The notes: generated by a model not told the origin, from the letters alone. Shown: positions 1 to 8,668, counted from the stretch's first letter. The stretch is 64,000 nt of DNA from Streptococcus sp. VT 162 (GCA_000688775.2 CP007628.2:992001-1056000), one strand, 5' to 3'. A program made the numbers and translations.

Positions 1-122
1 GTACCTCTATTTTCAAGTCCTAATGACTTGCATATCTGTGAGAGTTCATCACGATACCAATAGTATTTATTAAATTCATCAAAGGATGTGATTTTATCAA
101 ACCCAGGTCTACTCTCTATCAA
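1..122 (-). CDS. SAP-domain (DUF6434-like) protein, 5' end only
   Basis: Partial gene whose 3' part lies beyond the left edge. A TTG start at 122 is preceded at 128-136 by a very strong ribosome-binding site (AAGGAGGTG), which decides the start. The 40 visible codons include the stretch FDEFNKYYWYRDEL. This is what I remember of the N-terminus of small SAP/DUF6434 proteins of Gram-positive bacteria, a family thought to bind nucleic acid. It is the last gene of the accessory zone downstream of rlmD and has the same orientation. Function is inferred only from this short N-terminus. Confidence 0.6.
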   Translation of the reverse strand, partial: MIESRPGFDKITSFDEFNKYYWYRDELSQICKSLGLENRG

Positions 123-195
123 TATAACACCTCCTTAAAAACAGTTTAGGTTTTCATCTCAAAATAATGGGGGTTTAGTTTCTTTAGTTTGAGGA

Positions 196-228
196 TTAAC
201 TATGTTTCACTAACAAACTCACACACTC
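196..228 (-). pseudogene. rlmD-like 3'-end remnant (stub 5)
   Basis: Read on the minus strand, this gives GAG TGT GTG AGT TTG TTA GTG AAA and then a stop, encoding [10 protein letters not shown]. The real rlmD ends [10 protein letters not shown] at 4591, with nearly identical DNA. There is no methyltransferase body upstream; it joins directly to the truncated ADP-ribosylglycohydrolase start at 227-355. This looks like a duplicated rlmD 3' end left by recombination. Confidence 0.7.
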
Positions 229-252
229 AGCGGTTTGGACTTACTGTATCAT
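224..252 (-). repeat. 29-bp junction repeat, copy A
   Basis: The minus strand reads ATGATACRGTAAGTCC then RAACCGCTGAGTG. The same block recurs at 1163-1191 and 4410-4437 with one to three substitutions. In each copy it leads into a short frame resembling the rlmD C-terminus. Confidence 0.7.
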
Positions 253-355
253 CCGTGAAAAAACAATCCTCACAAAATAAAGAAAAATCCTTCGTTTTGA
301 TATTGTTCCATTCGTAAACTGAACCTACAATGTCTCCAACTATTGCTCCTAGCAT
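227..355 (-). pseudogene. truncated ADP-ribosylglycohydrolase 5' end (copy A)
   Basis: A good ribosome-binding site and an ATG at 355 begin a reading frame of 42 codons. MLGAIVGDIVGSVYEWNNIK and CFFTDDTV are the family's N-terminal motifs, and the TDDT motif supplies metal ligands. It stops after TDDTV-SPNR, where a full-length enzyme would run to about 250-300 residues. The break point runs into an rlmD-like 3' end. A second copy with the same break lies at 1166-1294. It cannot be a working hydrolase because the rest of the metal site is missing. Confidence 0.75.
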
Positions 356-512
356 AAGATTCCTCCTTGTAAGATATCGGGAATTTGACCATCAACTATA
401 GTTTTAAAATTATCTATTAACGAATTTTGTATAATTTATAGGTATTCATCTAATCAAATTATAATTAAAAAACTTTTTTGATTCCACTATGTACTACATC
501 TTCATATTATAC

Positions 513-983
513 CTAAAACGGAAGTACACCAGCCATCAGCCCTTGAGCAATAAAACATCTATTATTTTGAAAATCTGAAAAATAGGTTTCGCTTATAAAA
601 CTGTACAAGTTATCAACGGGTCTATTGTACCAATCCTTGTAAACATAGTCCATATTATATATCAATAAAGCTTGTCCATCTTGACTATAGCCCTTGAAAG
701 TTATCGAAAATGCATCTCTATAACCAATAACTTTATCATTCTTATTTGAATTGTTCCCCTTTCTATATTTCTCAAAATCAATAAGTCGCGTATATTTCAT
801 GAGTTTAGATAAGGATTTTTCGGATAGTTTCTGACTATGTTCAAAAACGATCATTCCAGTATTCCCACACTCTTGGTAGGACAGTTCAGAGTTCATCAGA
901 TTACACTCAAAATAACCAAAAATTTCACAACCACAATGAATAATAAATTCAATTTTAGAAAAATATTCCTTAGTCCATGTCAT
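513..983 (-). CDS. hypothetical protein, 156 residues
   Basis: I do not recognise this protein. It has 156 residues and no signal peptide or membrane segment. It starts at ATG 983, with GGAGAG about 7 bases upstream, and ends at a stop 160 bp before the first ADP-ribosylglycohydrolase remnant. It is AT-rich and lies alone between two rlmD-like 3' stubs (1138-1167 and 196-228), so it looks like single-gene cargo. Aromatic and charged composition with scattered Cys (HCGCE, YFECN, YQECGN) suggests a soluble cytoplasmic protein. An immunity or antitoxin role is possible but unsupported. Confidence 0.6.
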   Translation of the reverse strand: MTWTKEYFSKIEFIIHCGCEIFGYFECNLMNSELSYQECGNTGMIVFEHSQKLSEKSLSKLMKYTRLIDFEKYRKGNNSNKNDKVIGYRDAFSITFKGYSQDGQALLIYNMDYVYKDWYNRPVDNLYSFISETYFSDFQNNRCFIAQGLMAGVLPF

Positions 984-1137
984 CTTATCTCTCCATTCCT
1001 AAGTATGCTAGGAAAAATTGTTCAAAACTCACAAATCTACTCTTAGCCTATTTTAATTTCAGGCATAATACTAAAATATCTCTTACGGCAAAAGCCTTTG
1101 TTTCAATACTTTCTTAAGTTCTTTTGTTATAAGATTT

Positions 1138-1167
1138 TTACGCTTTTACCAGCAAAGCTACACACTC
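1138..1167 (-). pseudogene. rlmD-like 3'-end remnant (stub 4)
   Basis: Encodes ECVALLVKA followed by TAA on the minus strand. It resembles the rlmD terminus [10 protein letters not shown] but differs in sequence from the local rlmD and from stub 5, so it is not a simple recent copy of the gene at 4591. It follows directly on the second ADP-ribosylglycohydrolase fragment. Confidence 0.6.
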
Positions 1168-1191
1168 AGTGGTTCGAACTTACCGTATCAT
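1163..1191 (-). repeat. 29-bp junction repeat, copy B
   Basis: Near-identical to 224-252 and 4410-4437. It spans the fusion between the ADP-ribosylglycohydrolase fragment and an rlmD-like tail. Confidence 0.7.
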
Positions 1192-1294
1192 CCGTGAAAA
1201 AACAATCATCACAAAATAAAGGAAAATCCTTCGTTTTGATATTGTTCCATTCGTAAACTGAACCTACAATGACTCCAACAATTGCTCCTAGCAT
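1166..1294 (-). pseudogene. truncated ADP-ribosylglycohydrolase 5' end (copy B)
   Basis: Same 42-codon remnant as at 227-355, with an AAGGAGG ribosome-binding site and ATG at 1294. It reads MLGAIVGVIVGSVYEWNN and CFFTDDTV before ending. It differs from copy A at a few positions (V for D at residue 8, P for S at 25, D for E at 29), so the two copies have been separate for some time. It begins 11 bases after the stop of the alpha/beta hydrolase gene. Confidence 0.75.
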
Positions 1295-1305
1295 CCGTTT
1301 CCTCC

Positions 1306-2112
1306 TTATGGCATATCAGATTCGTTACACATTTCTAATGAGTCACTCTTTAAAAATGGCACCACCAAATCAATCCATTCATAAGGCAGATAAGCTGATA
1401 AATAGCCGTGGTTATAGCCCTTTGCTTCATACAAAATTGTATTTGAATGTAGCTGATGAAATAATTTCGCTGATTCTTTCACACAGTTCAATTCTTTTTC
1501 ACCATAGATATACAGAACCTGAGCCTTGCTAGCAGAAATCATATCTTTCAGCTTGTAACATCCCATATAGTTTTTGTAAATGGTCACCAATGTTTTGATA
1601 GGCGTCCTTGGCAAATCCTCCAAATAATAAGCTTTTATTTCCTCTGGATAAGCCAGTTTAGGATAGAGTTTGTTCATCATGCTTAACTGAATTTTGCAAG
1701 AGAATTTATTGAACATCAGTTTACCAAATAGAGACACTAGAAAGATGCTGATTTTAGCTAACCTTGGTTGAGGAATGCAGAGGCTTCCATCTATGATGGC
1801 CTTCTCAGCAATTTCACTGTCTAAAGACAAAAGCTCCATGGCAATTTGACCACCAAGTGAAACACCACCGATTGCAAACAATTTCCCACCACAGTTTGCT
1901 TTGATATAGTCTAGAATCTCCAAAGCAGAATCTTCAGTAGAAACATAATCAAGTTGATATTCCTCGCCGTGGCCATTCAAAGTGGGTAGAATAATACGGT
2001 ATTCTTCTGACAAGATTCGTGCTTGACGAAGATAATTCCACCAAGAACTTCCACCACCATGTATCAGTAAAATAGGAGGCAAATTCTTATCACCAAATTC
2101 ATGGAATTTCAT
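1306..2112 (-). CDS. alpha/beta-fold hydrolase
   Basis: A 268-residue alpha/beta hydrolase. HGGG at residues 18-21 would form the oxyanion hole. GVSLGG carries the nucleophile Ser at about 85, and a C-terminal YNHGY supplies the catalytic His. I place the start at ATG 2112 because AAGGAG lies 8 bases upstream; a longer frame to 2154 has no ribosome-binding site and overlaps an rlmD-like remnant. There is no signal peptide, so it is cytoplasmic. The substrate is unknown: esterases, lipases and MenH-like enzymes share this layout. It stands as single-gene cargo between stub 3 (2157-2180) and stub 4 (1138-1167). Confidence 0.85.
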   Translation of the reverse strand: MKFHEFGDKNLPPILLIHGGGSSWWNYLRQARILSEEYRIILPTLNGHGEEYQLDYVSTEDSALEILDYIKANCGGKLFAIGGVSLGGQIAMELLSLDSEIAEKAIIDGSLCIPQPRLAKISIFLVSLFGKLMFNKFSCKIQLSMMNKLYPKLAYPEEIKAYYLEDLPRTPIKTLVTIYKNYMGCYKLKDMISASKAQVLYIYGEKELNCVKESAKLFHQLHSNTILYEAKGYNHGYLSAYLPYEWIDLVVPFLKSDSLEMCNESDMP

Positions 2113-2156
2113 GTTTAAACTCCTTACTGTAGAACTTTCACTAGCTACACCCATGT

Positions 2157-2180
2157 TTAATCAGCTCGTACAAGCAGTGA
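2157..2180 (-). pseudogene. rlmD-like 3'-end remnant (stub 3)
   Basis: The minus strand reads TCA CTG CTT GTA CGA GCT GAT TAA (SLLVRAD-stop). 21 bp (2161-2181) are identical to 4512-4532 inside stub 2, where the same bases encode SLLVRAE. It marks the boundary between the three-gene cargo (CPBP, S51, GNAT) and the hydrolase gene. Confidence 0.55.
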
Positions 2181-2266
2181 TGTCTCATCAAATAGAAAAG
2201 TCTCTAACATTGATTATCTAGAATGACCACACGTTACTTTCAATAATGGATATCCTGATCTAAATT

Positions 2267-3010
2267 TTAAAATGTTGTTTCCTTACTAATTCTATTACTC
2301 GCCAATATAGTATAAATCAAATAACCAATAAAAATGATAATAAAAATAAGATTAATTTTTAACACAAAATAGAGATTTAACAAATTTGCGAATGCATGAA
2401 ATAATACACAGTATCCCACAGATTTCGTTTGACGGTAAAGAAGCCCTAAAACAAAACTTAAAAATAATGTATATATAAAAAATAAAATAAAAGGAAATCC
2501 TTGATGACTTTCTCCAACTATAAACCATAAAGGCAGATGCCATATTCCCCAAATTGATCCTACAATCAAATTAGATTGCCAATAAGTATATTTTTTATCA
2601 AGTAATGGTTGTAATATTCCTCTCCATCCTAATTCTTCATGTCCACCACCAAAAAAAATTAGTTGTATAAAGAATAATGGCATCAGATAAATTGATACTC
2701 CGTTTAATTCTAAGGAAGATACAGAAAATAGTATCAAAATTGCTAACATATGATAAATGAAATAAATACTGCTATTTTCTATCTTATTAAACAAAAAATG
2801 TTTAAATTTTATATTATTACTTTTTAAATAAAAGCCACTTGCAATAGCTGGTCCAAGTGCACCAACTATATGTAATATTCTTCCTATAAATGTCTCTAAT
2901 CCCAAAATATAAGATTGTGTAAATATAGCAAGAAGCCCCCAAGATATATAAGTAATTCCAAATGTACAATAAAGATAATTTTTTAAATTCTTTTTGTCAA
3001 TTTCTGTCAT
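2267..3010 (-). CDS. CPBP-family intramembrane metalloprotease
   Basis: A 247-residue polytopic membrane protein with six to eight hydrophobic segments. The family's three metal motifs are present: EELGWRG at residues 125-131 (EExxxR), a His in WHLP at about 158, and a His in FHAFAN at about 205. CPBP (Abi/CAAX-type) proteases in lactic acid bacteria are often tied to bacteriocin self-immunity or peptide maturation; the substrate here is unknown. It begins 95 bp after a terminator that closes the S51 peptidase gene, so it probably has its own promoter. Base composition is more AT-rich than the core genes. Confidence 0.85.
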   Translation of the reverse strand: MTEIDKKNLKNYLYCTFGITYISWGLLAIFTQSYILGLETFIGRILHIVGALGPAIASGFYLKSNNIKFKHFLFNKIENSSIYFIYHMLAILILFSVSSLELNGVSIYLMPLFFIQLIFFGGGHEELGWRGILQPLLDKKYTYWQSNLIVGSIWGIWHLPLWFIVGESHQGFPFILFFIYTLFLSFVLGLLYRQTKSVGYCVLFHAFANLLNLYFVLKINLIFIIIFIGYLIYTILASNRISKETTF

Positions 3011-3105
3011 TTTATCGCCCTTATCTTGATTATTTTATGAATAATATTTTTACTGCTTCTTAGTTGCTCTCGATTATAACTACCTATATTCTATCATAAA
3101 AACAC

Positions 3106-3131
3106 AAAAAAGCCTTACAATCAAGGCTTTT
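3106..3131 (-). terminator. Rho-independent terminator after the S51 peptidase gene
   Basis: The minus strand forms AAGCCTT / AAGGCTT arms followed by a run of six T. Confidence 0.75.
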
Positions 3132-3187
3132 CATTATTCATTTCGTCAATACCTTAGTTTCGTAAATTCAGATTCGCATGATTAAAA

Positions 3188-3796
3188 CTAGTCAATTTTC
3201 TCAATAATGTTTCCAAGTCTATCCAATACAAGACAGGAATGATCATTTAGTGGAATTATGGGAACACTGACGAGTTCTTCTGCTCTATCCTTATTAGCTT
3301 TATCATTCCAGGAATCATAATGGACACTAATTAAAAACTGACTAAAGAGTCCTAATCCATTTTTTATCTTTATCTGATGATCTGAATTATCATTAGGTGA
3401 GACATAGACTTTTTCTCCTAATAATAGGGCTCCTGCAGAAAATCCTATAACTTTTGCCCCTTTATTAAGCATATAATCAATATAATTTTTGAACTCCTGA
3501 TTGACATAAGTAGCTATATATTTTTCCGTATTTCCTCCACCAATGATGATTAGATCAGCATCTAAATAGCTATCAAAATCAATCTGCTCAGTGTCCAAAA
3601 GTAAGTAATCAGTGTTTAGATTAGGAAATTGACTTTGGAAAACTTCCGTGTACTTTTTCATATAGGGTTGCCAATTTTCTCGATAAACTGTAAAAATAAC
3701 AATTCTTTCAAACTTGCTTGATAATACAATTTTATCAACAATGCTATATTTCGTTATTGGGGGATTCCCACCCATCAAAAAAATTTGTTCTTTCAA
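3188..3796 (-). CDS. peptidase E-like protein, S51 family
   Basis: A 202-residue member of the S51 (dipeptidase E / cyanophycinase) class I glutamine amidotransferase-like fold. GGGNT (about 86-90) precedes the nucleophile elbow GFSAGA with Ser at 120, and a His in VHYD at about 159 is the candidate partner. S51 enzymes cleave Asp-X dipeptides or modified peptides in the cytoplasm; some relatives (MccF type) give resistance to peptide-nucleotide antibiotics. The sequence does not show which applies here. It follows the GNAT gene at 56 bp, probably on the same transcript, and is closed by a terminator at 3106-3131. Confidence 0.85.
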   Translation of the reverse strand: MKEQIFLMGGNPPITKYSIVDKIVLSSKFERIVIFTVYRENWQPYMKKYTEVFQSQFPNLNTDYLLLDTEQIDFDSYLDADLIIIGGGNTEKYIATYVNQEFKNYIDYMLNKGAKVIGFSAGALLLGEKVYVSPNDNSDHQIKIKNGLGLFSQFLISVHYDSWNDKANKDRAEELVSVPIIPLNDHSCLVLDRLGNIIEKID

Positions 3797-3852
3797 GTTA
3801 ACACACTTTCTAAAGATACATAAAGTTTAACAAGTTTATTCACGTTTCTAAA

Positions 3853-4281
3853 TTATAATTTTTTCTTAAAATGAATAATTCTACTTGCCTCCTGAAATCC
3901 AATATTGAGATGAAATCTTATAGAATCCGTATTCGTTAAAGTACAGTCACTTGCAAATTCCTTACATCCTTTATTTTTCGCCCATTCCTCACATTTTGTA
4001 CAGAGATTTTTAGCAATATCCTTTAAACGATATTCCTCATCGACAATAATCCCTTCTAAGAATCCAACAGGACTATATTTACAACCTTCAACATAATCAA
4101 ATCTGAGGGAACATAATGCTAGACCTACAATTGTGTTACCTTCAACTTCAGTAAAGATTGCAGTATTTTTGCCATTCGTATATTTTTTTACTTCATCAAA
4201 AGCTTCTTTATCGGTCAATTGGGGCCATAATTGTTTTATTAGTTTAGCCGTTTTTATAGAATCTTTTGTTATTCCATCCAT
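3853..4281 (-). CDS. GNAT acetyltransferase, AAC(6')-like
   Basis: A 142-residue GNAT protein. The core SPVGFLEGIIVDEEYR followed by GCKEFASDCTLTN and FHLNIGFQEA is typical of the aminoglycoside 6'-N-acetyltransferase type I branch. In that branch acetyl-CoA is used on an amino sugar, and many chromosomal members have little or no drug activity. Start ATG 4281 has GGAGGA 8 bases upstream. It is the first gene after the cluster of rlmD-like tails and heads the GNAT-S51 pair. Resistance should not be assumed from similarity alone. Confidence 0.8.
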   Translation of the reverse strand: MDGITKDSIKTAKLIKQLWPQLTDKEAFDEVKKYTNGKNTAIFTEVEGNTIVGLALCSLRFDYVEGCKYSPVGFLEGIIVDEEYRLKDIAKNLCTKCEEWAKNKGCKEFASDCTLTNTDSIRFHLNIGFQEASRIIHFKKKL

Positions 4282-4369
4282 ATTGATGTTCCTCCGGAAA
4301 TTACAAGCAAATGTTTCGAATCACGCTGTTACTTTGTTACTCATTGATTGATACCAATACCATCCCCTT

Positions 4370-4426
4370 CTACTTTTCGACTGTCTCAGATCGGAAGAGC
4401 AGAGCCATGCACTCAGCGGTTCGGAC
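4370..4426 (-). pseudogene. rlmD-like 3'-end remnant (stub C)
   Basis: In frame with junction repeat C, the minus strand reads VRTAECMALLFRSETVEK and TAG. The ECxxLLxR pattern parallels the rlmD terminus [10 protein letters not shown]. No upstream coding body is present. Confidence 0.5.
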
Positions 4427-4437
4427 TTACCGTATCA
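4410..4437 (-). repeat. 29-bp junction repeat, copy C
   Basis: Third copy of the block seen at 224-252 and 1163-1191. Here it is not preceded by the ADP-ribosylglycohydrolase fragment. Confidence 0.7.
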
Positions 4438-4495
4438 TTTCGTCGGTTTCCCTCCTCATTCTACGAGTCCTATCCCATGGGCGGAGCATCTACTC

Positions 4496-4558
4496 CTACT
4501 TCGCTGATGCTTCAGCTCGTACAAGCAGTGATACCGCCTCAACATGATGCGTTTGTGG
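4496..4558 (-). pseudogene. second, divergent rlmD 3' end (stub 2)
   Basis: The minus strand encodes PQTHHVEAVSLLVRAEA, then SAK and TAG. The true rlmD ends [16 protein letters not shown] only 33 bp upstream. The two share the family's terminal motif but differ at most synonymous sites and in tail length. This is a displaced 3' end from another rlmD allele or paralogue. Confidence 0.7.
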
Positions 4559-4560
4559 GA

Positions 4561-4588
4561 CTCAAAAGGTTTGGGTGAACCTTTTGAG
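4561..4588 (-). terminator. palindrome directly after rlmD
   Basis: CTCAAAAGGTT and AACCTTTTGAG form an 11-bp perfect inverted repeat with a 6-base loop, beginning 2 bases after the rlmD stop. There is no clear T run, so termination is uncertain; it could instead be a site for a recombination protein. Confidence 0.45.
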
Positions 4589-4590
4589 GT

Positions 4591-5961
<1,371 letters not shown>

Positions 5962-5973
5962 CTATCGGCCGAT

Positions 5974-6004
5974 AAAAAAAGACGGCAACATTTCTGTTAC
6001 CATC
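5974..6004 (-). terminator. hairpin with T run between DUF1002 gene and rlmD
   Basis: The minus strand GATGGTAACA / TGTTGCCGTC arms (two G-T pairs) with a GAAA loop are followed by seven T. It ends the DUF1002 transcript. A perfect palindrome TATCGGCCGATA (5963-5974) follows at once. Confidence 0.75.
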
Positions 6005-6005
6005 T

Positions 6006-6034
6006 ATTATATCATGAAATGACCTAAGCACCAA
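6006..6034 (-). promoter_or_regulatory. candidate rlmD promoter
   Basis: Minus strand TTGGTG, 17 bp, TATAAT, overlapping the stop of the DUF1002 gene. Transcription would begin at the base of the hairpin at 5974-6004, so the hairpin may also attenuate rlmD. Confidence 0.45.
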
Positions 6035-6998
6035 AACTCTTGAAGAAGTTGACAATGGCTTGCCAAAGGGAGCTAAAGAAGTTGCCCCCGTCTTCTAGCG
6101 CTTTATTGGCATCAAAGTTGAGGTTGATATTTTTGAAGCTATCTCCAGCTTGGGATACAATGCTTTCCTTGAGGTCGTTTAGGGTTTTAGTGAAATCAGC
6201 ATTGTTCAAAATGTCACTCTTTGAGAGGTTAAGGGCAAAATTGATGATGATATTGACCTGGTTTCCTGTTATAACCTGATCGAGTTTGTAGTTTTTTAGC
6301 GTGTCTTCAACGATTTTGCGGACATCTTCTTCTGTCAGATTGCCTTTGGCTTCTTTTGCTTTTGCGATTCCTGCCTTGATATCTGCCAAAGCGACATTGA
6401 GTTTATTGGCATCGTAGCCTGACTTGTCCTTGTTTTCAGCATTAATATCTGATAAGGCTTTTAGCTCCTCTTGAGCCAAGTCTTTATTGGCTTGCGGTAC
6501 TTTGGCACCATTGGCTTCTAACGAGTAGTAAATCCCTGCAAGAGCGCTCTCTCCTGTAACTGGAATAGGTGCTGCAACTGTGATTTTTGCATGCTCCACT
6601 CCCAGCGTCACCGCTGCGTTACGGTACATATCCTGAGTCACCTTGGTGATATTTTCAGGCGTTTCAATCTTGACCTCTAGAGGCGACTTATCACCTAGCT
6701 TTTGAATCTTAGCTGATGAATAGAGTTGTAGACTAGCATCATTAGCCACATTCATAATTTTCGAATAGATATCAGGTGTCATAGTTTTGATATCTTTGGT
6801 GTCTTTTGATGCGTCATAGCCAAGTTTGCTAAGAGTTTGATTTTTCTGGTCTTCAGATAGAGAAGAACCTAGGACATATTCGGGTTGTACATAGGTTTCA
6901 TCAATTACTTTTTGAACATCGGTTGCTGCGTGGACACTCGTCATAGCTGTTGCGGCCCACAAAATTGCAGCACTTGTTAGAAAGAATTTCTTTCTCAT
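6024..6998 (-). CDS. secreted DUF1002 protein
   Basis: A 324-residue protein with a clear signal peptide (MRKKFFLTSAAILWA to SVHA, about 1-24) and a DUF1002 region rich in Ala, Asp and Lys. It ends in a hydrophobic tail, FFSSLWQAIVNFFKSFGA. I see no sortase motif or lipobox, so it is exported or weakly membrane-held. Its function is unknown. A CiaR-type direct repeat lies just upstream at 7040-7056. I recall that the pneumococcal homologue spr0931 is a member of the CiaR regulon, which agrees. Start ATG 6998 has AAGGAGG upstream. Confidence 0.85.
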   Translation of the reverse strand: MRKKFFLTSAAILWAATAMTSVHAATDVQKVIDETYVQPEYVLGSSLSEDQKNQTLSKLGYDASKDTKDIKTMTPDIYSKIMNVANDASLQLYSSAKIQKLGDKSPLEVKIETPENITKVTQDMYRNAAVTLGVEHAKITVAAPIPVTGESALAGIYYSLEANGAKVPQANKDLAQEELKALSDINAENKDKSGYDANKLNVALADIKAGIAKAKEAKGNLTEEDVRKIVEDTLKNYKLDQVITGNQVNIIINFALNLSKSDILNNADFTKTLNDLKESIVSQAGDSFKNINLNFDANKALEDGGNFFSSLWQAIVNFFKSFGA

Positions 6999-7039
6999 GG
7001 GATATTCCCTCCTTTACCTTTCTAGGGTAATAAAACAAT

Positions 7040-7056
7040 CTTAAAGAAAACTTATA
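7040..7056 (-). promoter_or_regulatory. CiaR box of the DUF1002 gene
   Basis: The minus strand reads TATAAG-TTTTC-TTTAAG, one mismatch from the CiaR consensus TTTAAG-N5-TTTAAG. It lies 40-60 bp before the start codon, with a weak -10 (TTTTAT) downstream. Confidence 0.65.
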
Positions 7057-7059
7057 GTG

Positions 7060-7087
7060 AAAAACACCTGGTCAAACCAGATGCTTA
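7060..7087 (-). terminator. terminator after pvaA
   Basis: The minus strand CATCTGGT / ACCAGGTG arms are followed by TTTTT. It overlaps the last bases of pvaA and closes the long tdk-to-pvaA run. Confidence 0.75.
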
Positions 7088-7687
7088 GAAGAAATTAAAG
7101 AATTTCATGATATAGAGATTGAAGCGAACCTGTCTCGAGTAGTAATAATTTCCACCATTTTCATAGAGTTCGGCTCCGTGAAAGATAGAAATAGGGTTGA
7201 TATAGGTGTAGGTCTTCCCAGTAGTATTTCCAAGGATTGGAGCGACCGTTTCTCGGGAGTAACGCTTGGCTAATGCCAGAGTATTTTCCTTGCCATTTTG
7301 AGCGATAAAGTCGATATAGGCAGGTCCAAAATTATAGGCTTGAACGGCGGTCCAGACATCTACTCCTTTGCTCTGTGCCAAATAGAGGTTATCTGTTAGA
7401 GTCTGTACCCCTTGACGAATACTAGAGGCATCGTCTTTGATGGTATTGGTAGCGCCACTAGCAGACTCACTAGACTGCATGACATCCCGCTCTTTTCCCT
7501 TCGTTTCGGTATAAATCATGGCGAGCACCAACTCTTCATTGGCTGGGGTATCTCTTTCACTCAAGATTTCTCGAACCATGGGTTGGTAGGTCATGACTTG
7601 TTTAACATCCTGATGGATATGATAAGCTTTGTATCCTGCGAAAAGGAAGACTGCTAGCACAAGCACTCTTCTTATAAATTTAAACAT
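7085..7687 (-). CDS. pvaA: lysozyme-like protein PvaA
   Basis: A 200-residue protein with an N-terminal uncleaved signal/anchor ([19 protein letters not shown], about 4-22) followed by a lysozyme/transglycosylase-like domain. [15 protein letters not shown] holds the expected catalytic Glu, followed by QSSESASG and [14 protein letters not shown]. It matches pneumococcal vaccine antigen A as I remember it. It would act on peptidoglycan outside the membrane. It overlaps the preceding NA37 gene (TAATG), showing translational coupling. Confidence 0.85.
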   Translation of the reverse strand: MFKFIRRVLVLAVFLFAGYKAYHIHQDVKQVMTYQPMVREILSERDTPANEELVLAMIYTETKGKERDVMQSSESASGATNTIKDDASSIRQGVQTLTDNLYLAQSKGVDVWTAVQAYNFGPAYIDFIAQNGKENTLALAKRYSRETVAPILGNTTGKTYTYINPISIFHGAELYENGGNYYYSRQVRFNLYIMKFFNFF

Positions 7688-8661
7688 TATTTACTTTGAA
7701 TATCCTCGATATTTTTGATTAAGATAGAATAGGTTCCATTGTCATTTTGGATAAACTCGACCGATTCTGCGTCTTGATAGACGTTATTGGGAACGATGAG
7801 CTCGATTCCATTTGACAAGGAGAGTTTTTGGTTTTCAAATTTCTTGAGCTGGCGACTAGCATCAATTTCATCGAACTGGACTGGTTCTGGTACGGCTTCC
7901 TTGACTTGGTCGATAAAGCTCAAGCGAGCTGTCAGATTATTATCAAAAAGGTCGTTAGCCAATTTCTCAGGAGACAACTCATTGTTTTCTTCAAGATTGT
8001 TGAAAATCGCTGATTTGACCTTGGATTGAAATTGAAAATCATCCGTGTTAAAGGACTCTGCAATTCTCTGGGCCGTTTTTTCCAGTTCCTTGATGGATTT
8101 CTTTGGTGAAATCTTAGGAGCAACAGCTAGGAGATTTTCTGAAAAATAATTTAAGAAAGTCCCATTATACTTGATGCGTTTTTCGATGAGATGGTACTTG
8201 CGACTTTGAAGATTAACCACCAAGGCCTCATCAGCCCCTGTTCCAAATCCAGGAAGGTTATTCTGAGTTAGCTTGATTGGGTTATCAACTTCTCCTCCAA
8301 GGTGAATCAAGGTTTCCCGCAGGGCAATTCGCAAGAAAGCGAAATGCTCAACGCCTTCTTTAGAAAACTGAACAAAAATCAAGTCATTGGTCTTGAGATT
8401 TTCAGAAATGCTAAACTCCTCTTTCCAGAGATTAGCCAGTGTTACTGATGTCTCCAACAAATCATCCGTGATATGATTGAAGAAGGGATTTTCTTCTTCG
8501 AAAATCCCAGTCTTAGCTTCATCTGAATACACACGTTCGATTTTTTTGCGCAGGTATTCTTCGATTTTTGGAGTGATATTGAGAAATTTATCCGCTAGAA
8601 ACAGCTCGGTATCATCTGGGCTGAACTGATGGATAATGGCTTTCTTAATATAAATGTCCAT
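7687..8661 (-). CDS. nucleoid-associated protein, NA37 (NdpA/YejK) family
   Basis: A 324-residue cytoplasmic protein starting [17 protein letters not shown], the conserved N-terminus of the 37-kDa nucleoid-associated family. I set the start at ATG 8661, 8 bases beyond the glyA stop (the gap holds 7 bases); the upstream extension would overlap glyA and has no family similarity. It probably binds DNA broadly. It lies between glyA and pvaA with minimal spacing. Functional detail in streptococci is not known to me. Confidence 0.8.
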   Translation of the reverse strand: MDIYIKKAIIHQFSPDDTELFLADKFLNITPKIEEYLRKKIERVYSDEAKTGIFEEENPFFNHITDDLLETSVTLANLWKEEFSISENLKTNDLIFVQFSKEGVEHFAFLRIALRETLIHLGGEVDNPIKLTQNNLPGFGTGADEALVVNLQSRKYHLIEKRIKYNGTFLNYFSENLLAVAPKISPKKSIKELEKTAQRIAESFNTDDFQFQSKVKSAIFNNLEENNELSPEKLANDLFDNNLTARLSFIDQVKEAVPEPVQFDEIDASRQLKKFENQKLSLSNGIELIVPNNVYQDAESVEFIQNDNGTYSILIKNIEDIQSK

Positions 8662-8668
8662 AAAAGTA

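Noticed and set aside
1269..1532. 87-codon plus-strand frame across the hydrolase gene
   Set aside because: Shadow of the minus-strand alpha/beta hydrolase; no ribosome-binding site or family sequence.
4388..4400. Exact match to the 13-base common Illumina adapter (AGATCGGAAGAGC)
   Set aside because: The bases lie inside an rlmD-like reading frame (encoding ALLFRSE on the minus strand) and are not followed by further adapter sequence, so coincidence is more likely than contamination. Long reads would settle it.
4311..4578. Overlapping 76- and 78-codon plus-strand frames downstream of rlmD
   Set aside because: They read antisense through the rlmD-like tails and junction repeat; the minus-strand reading gives recognisable termini while the plus-strand one does not.
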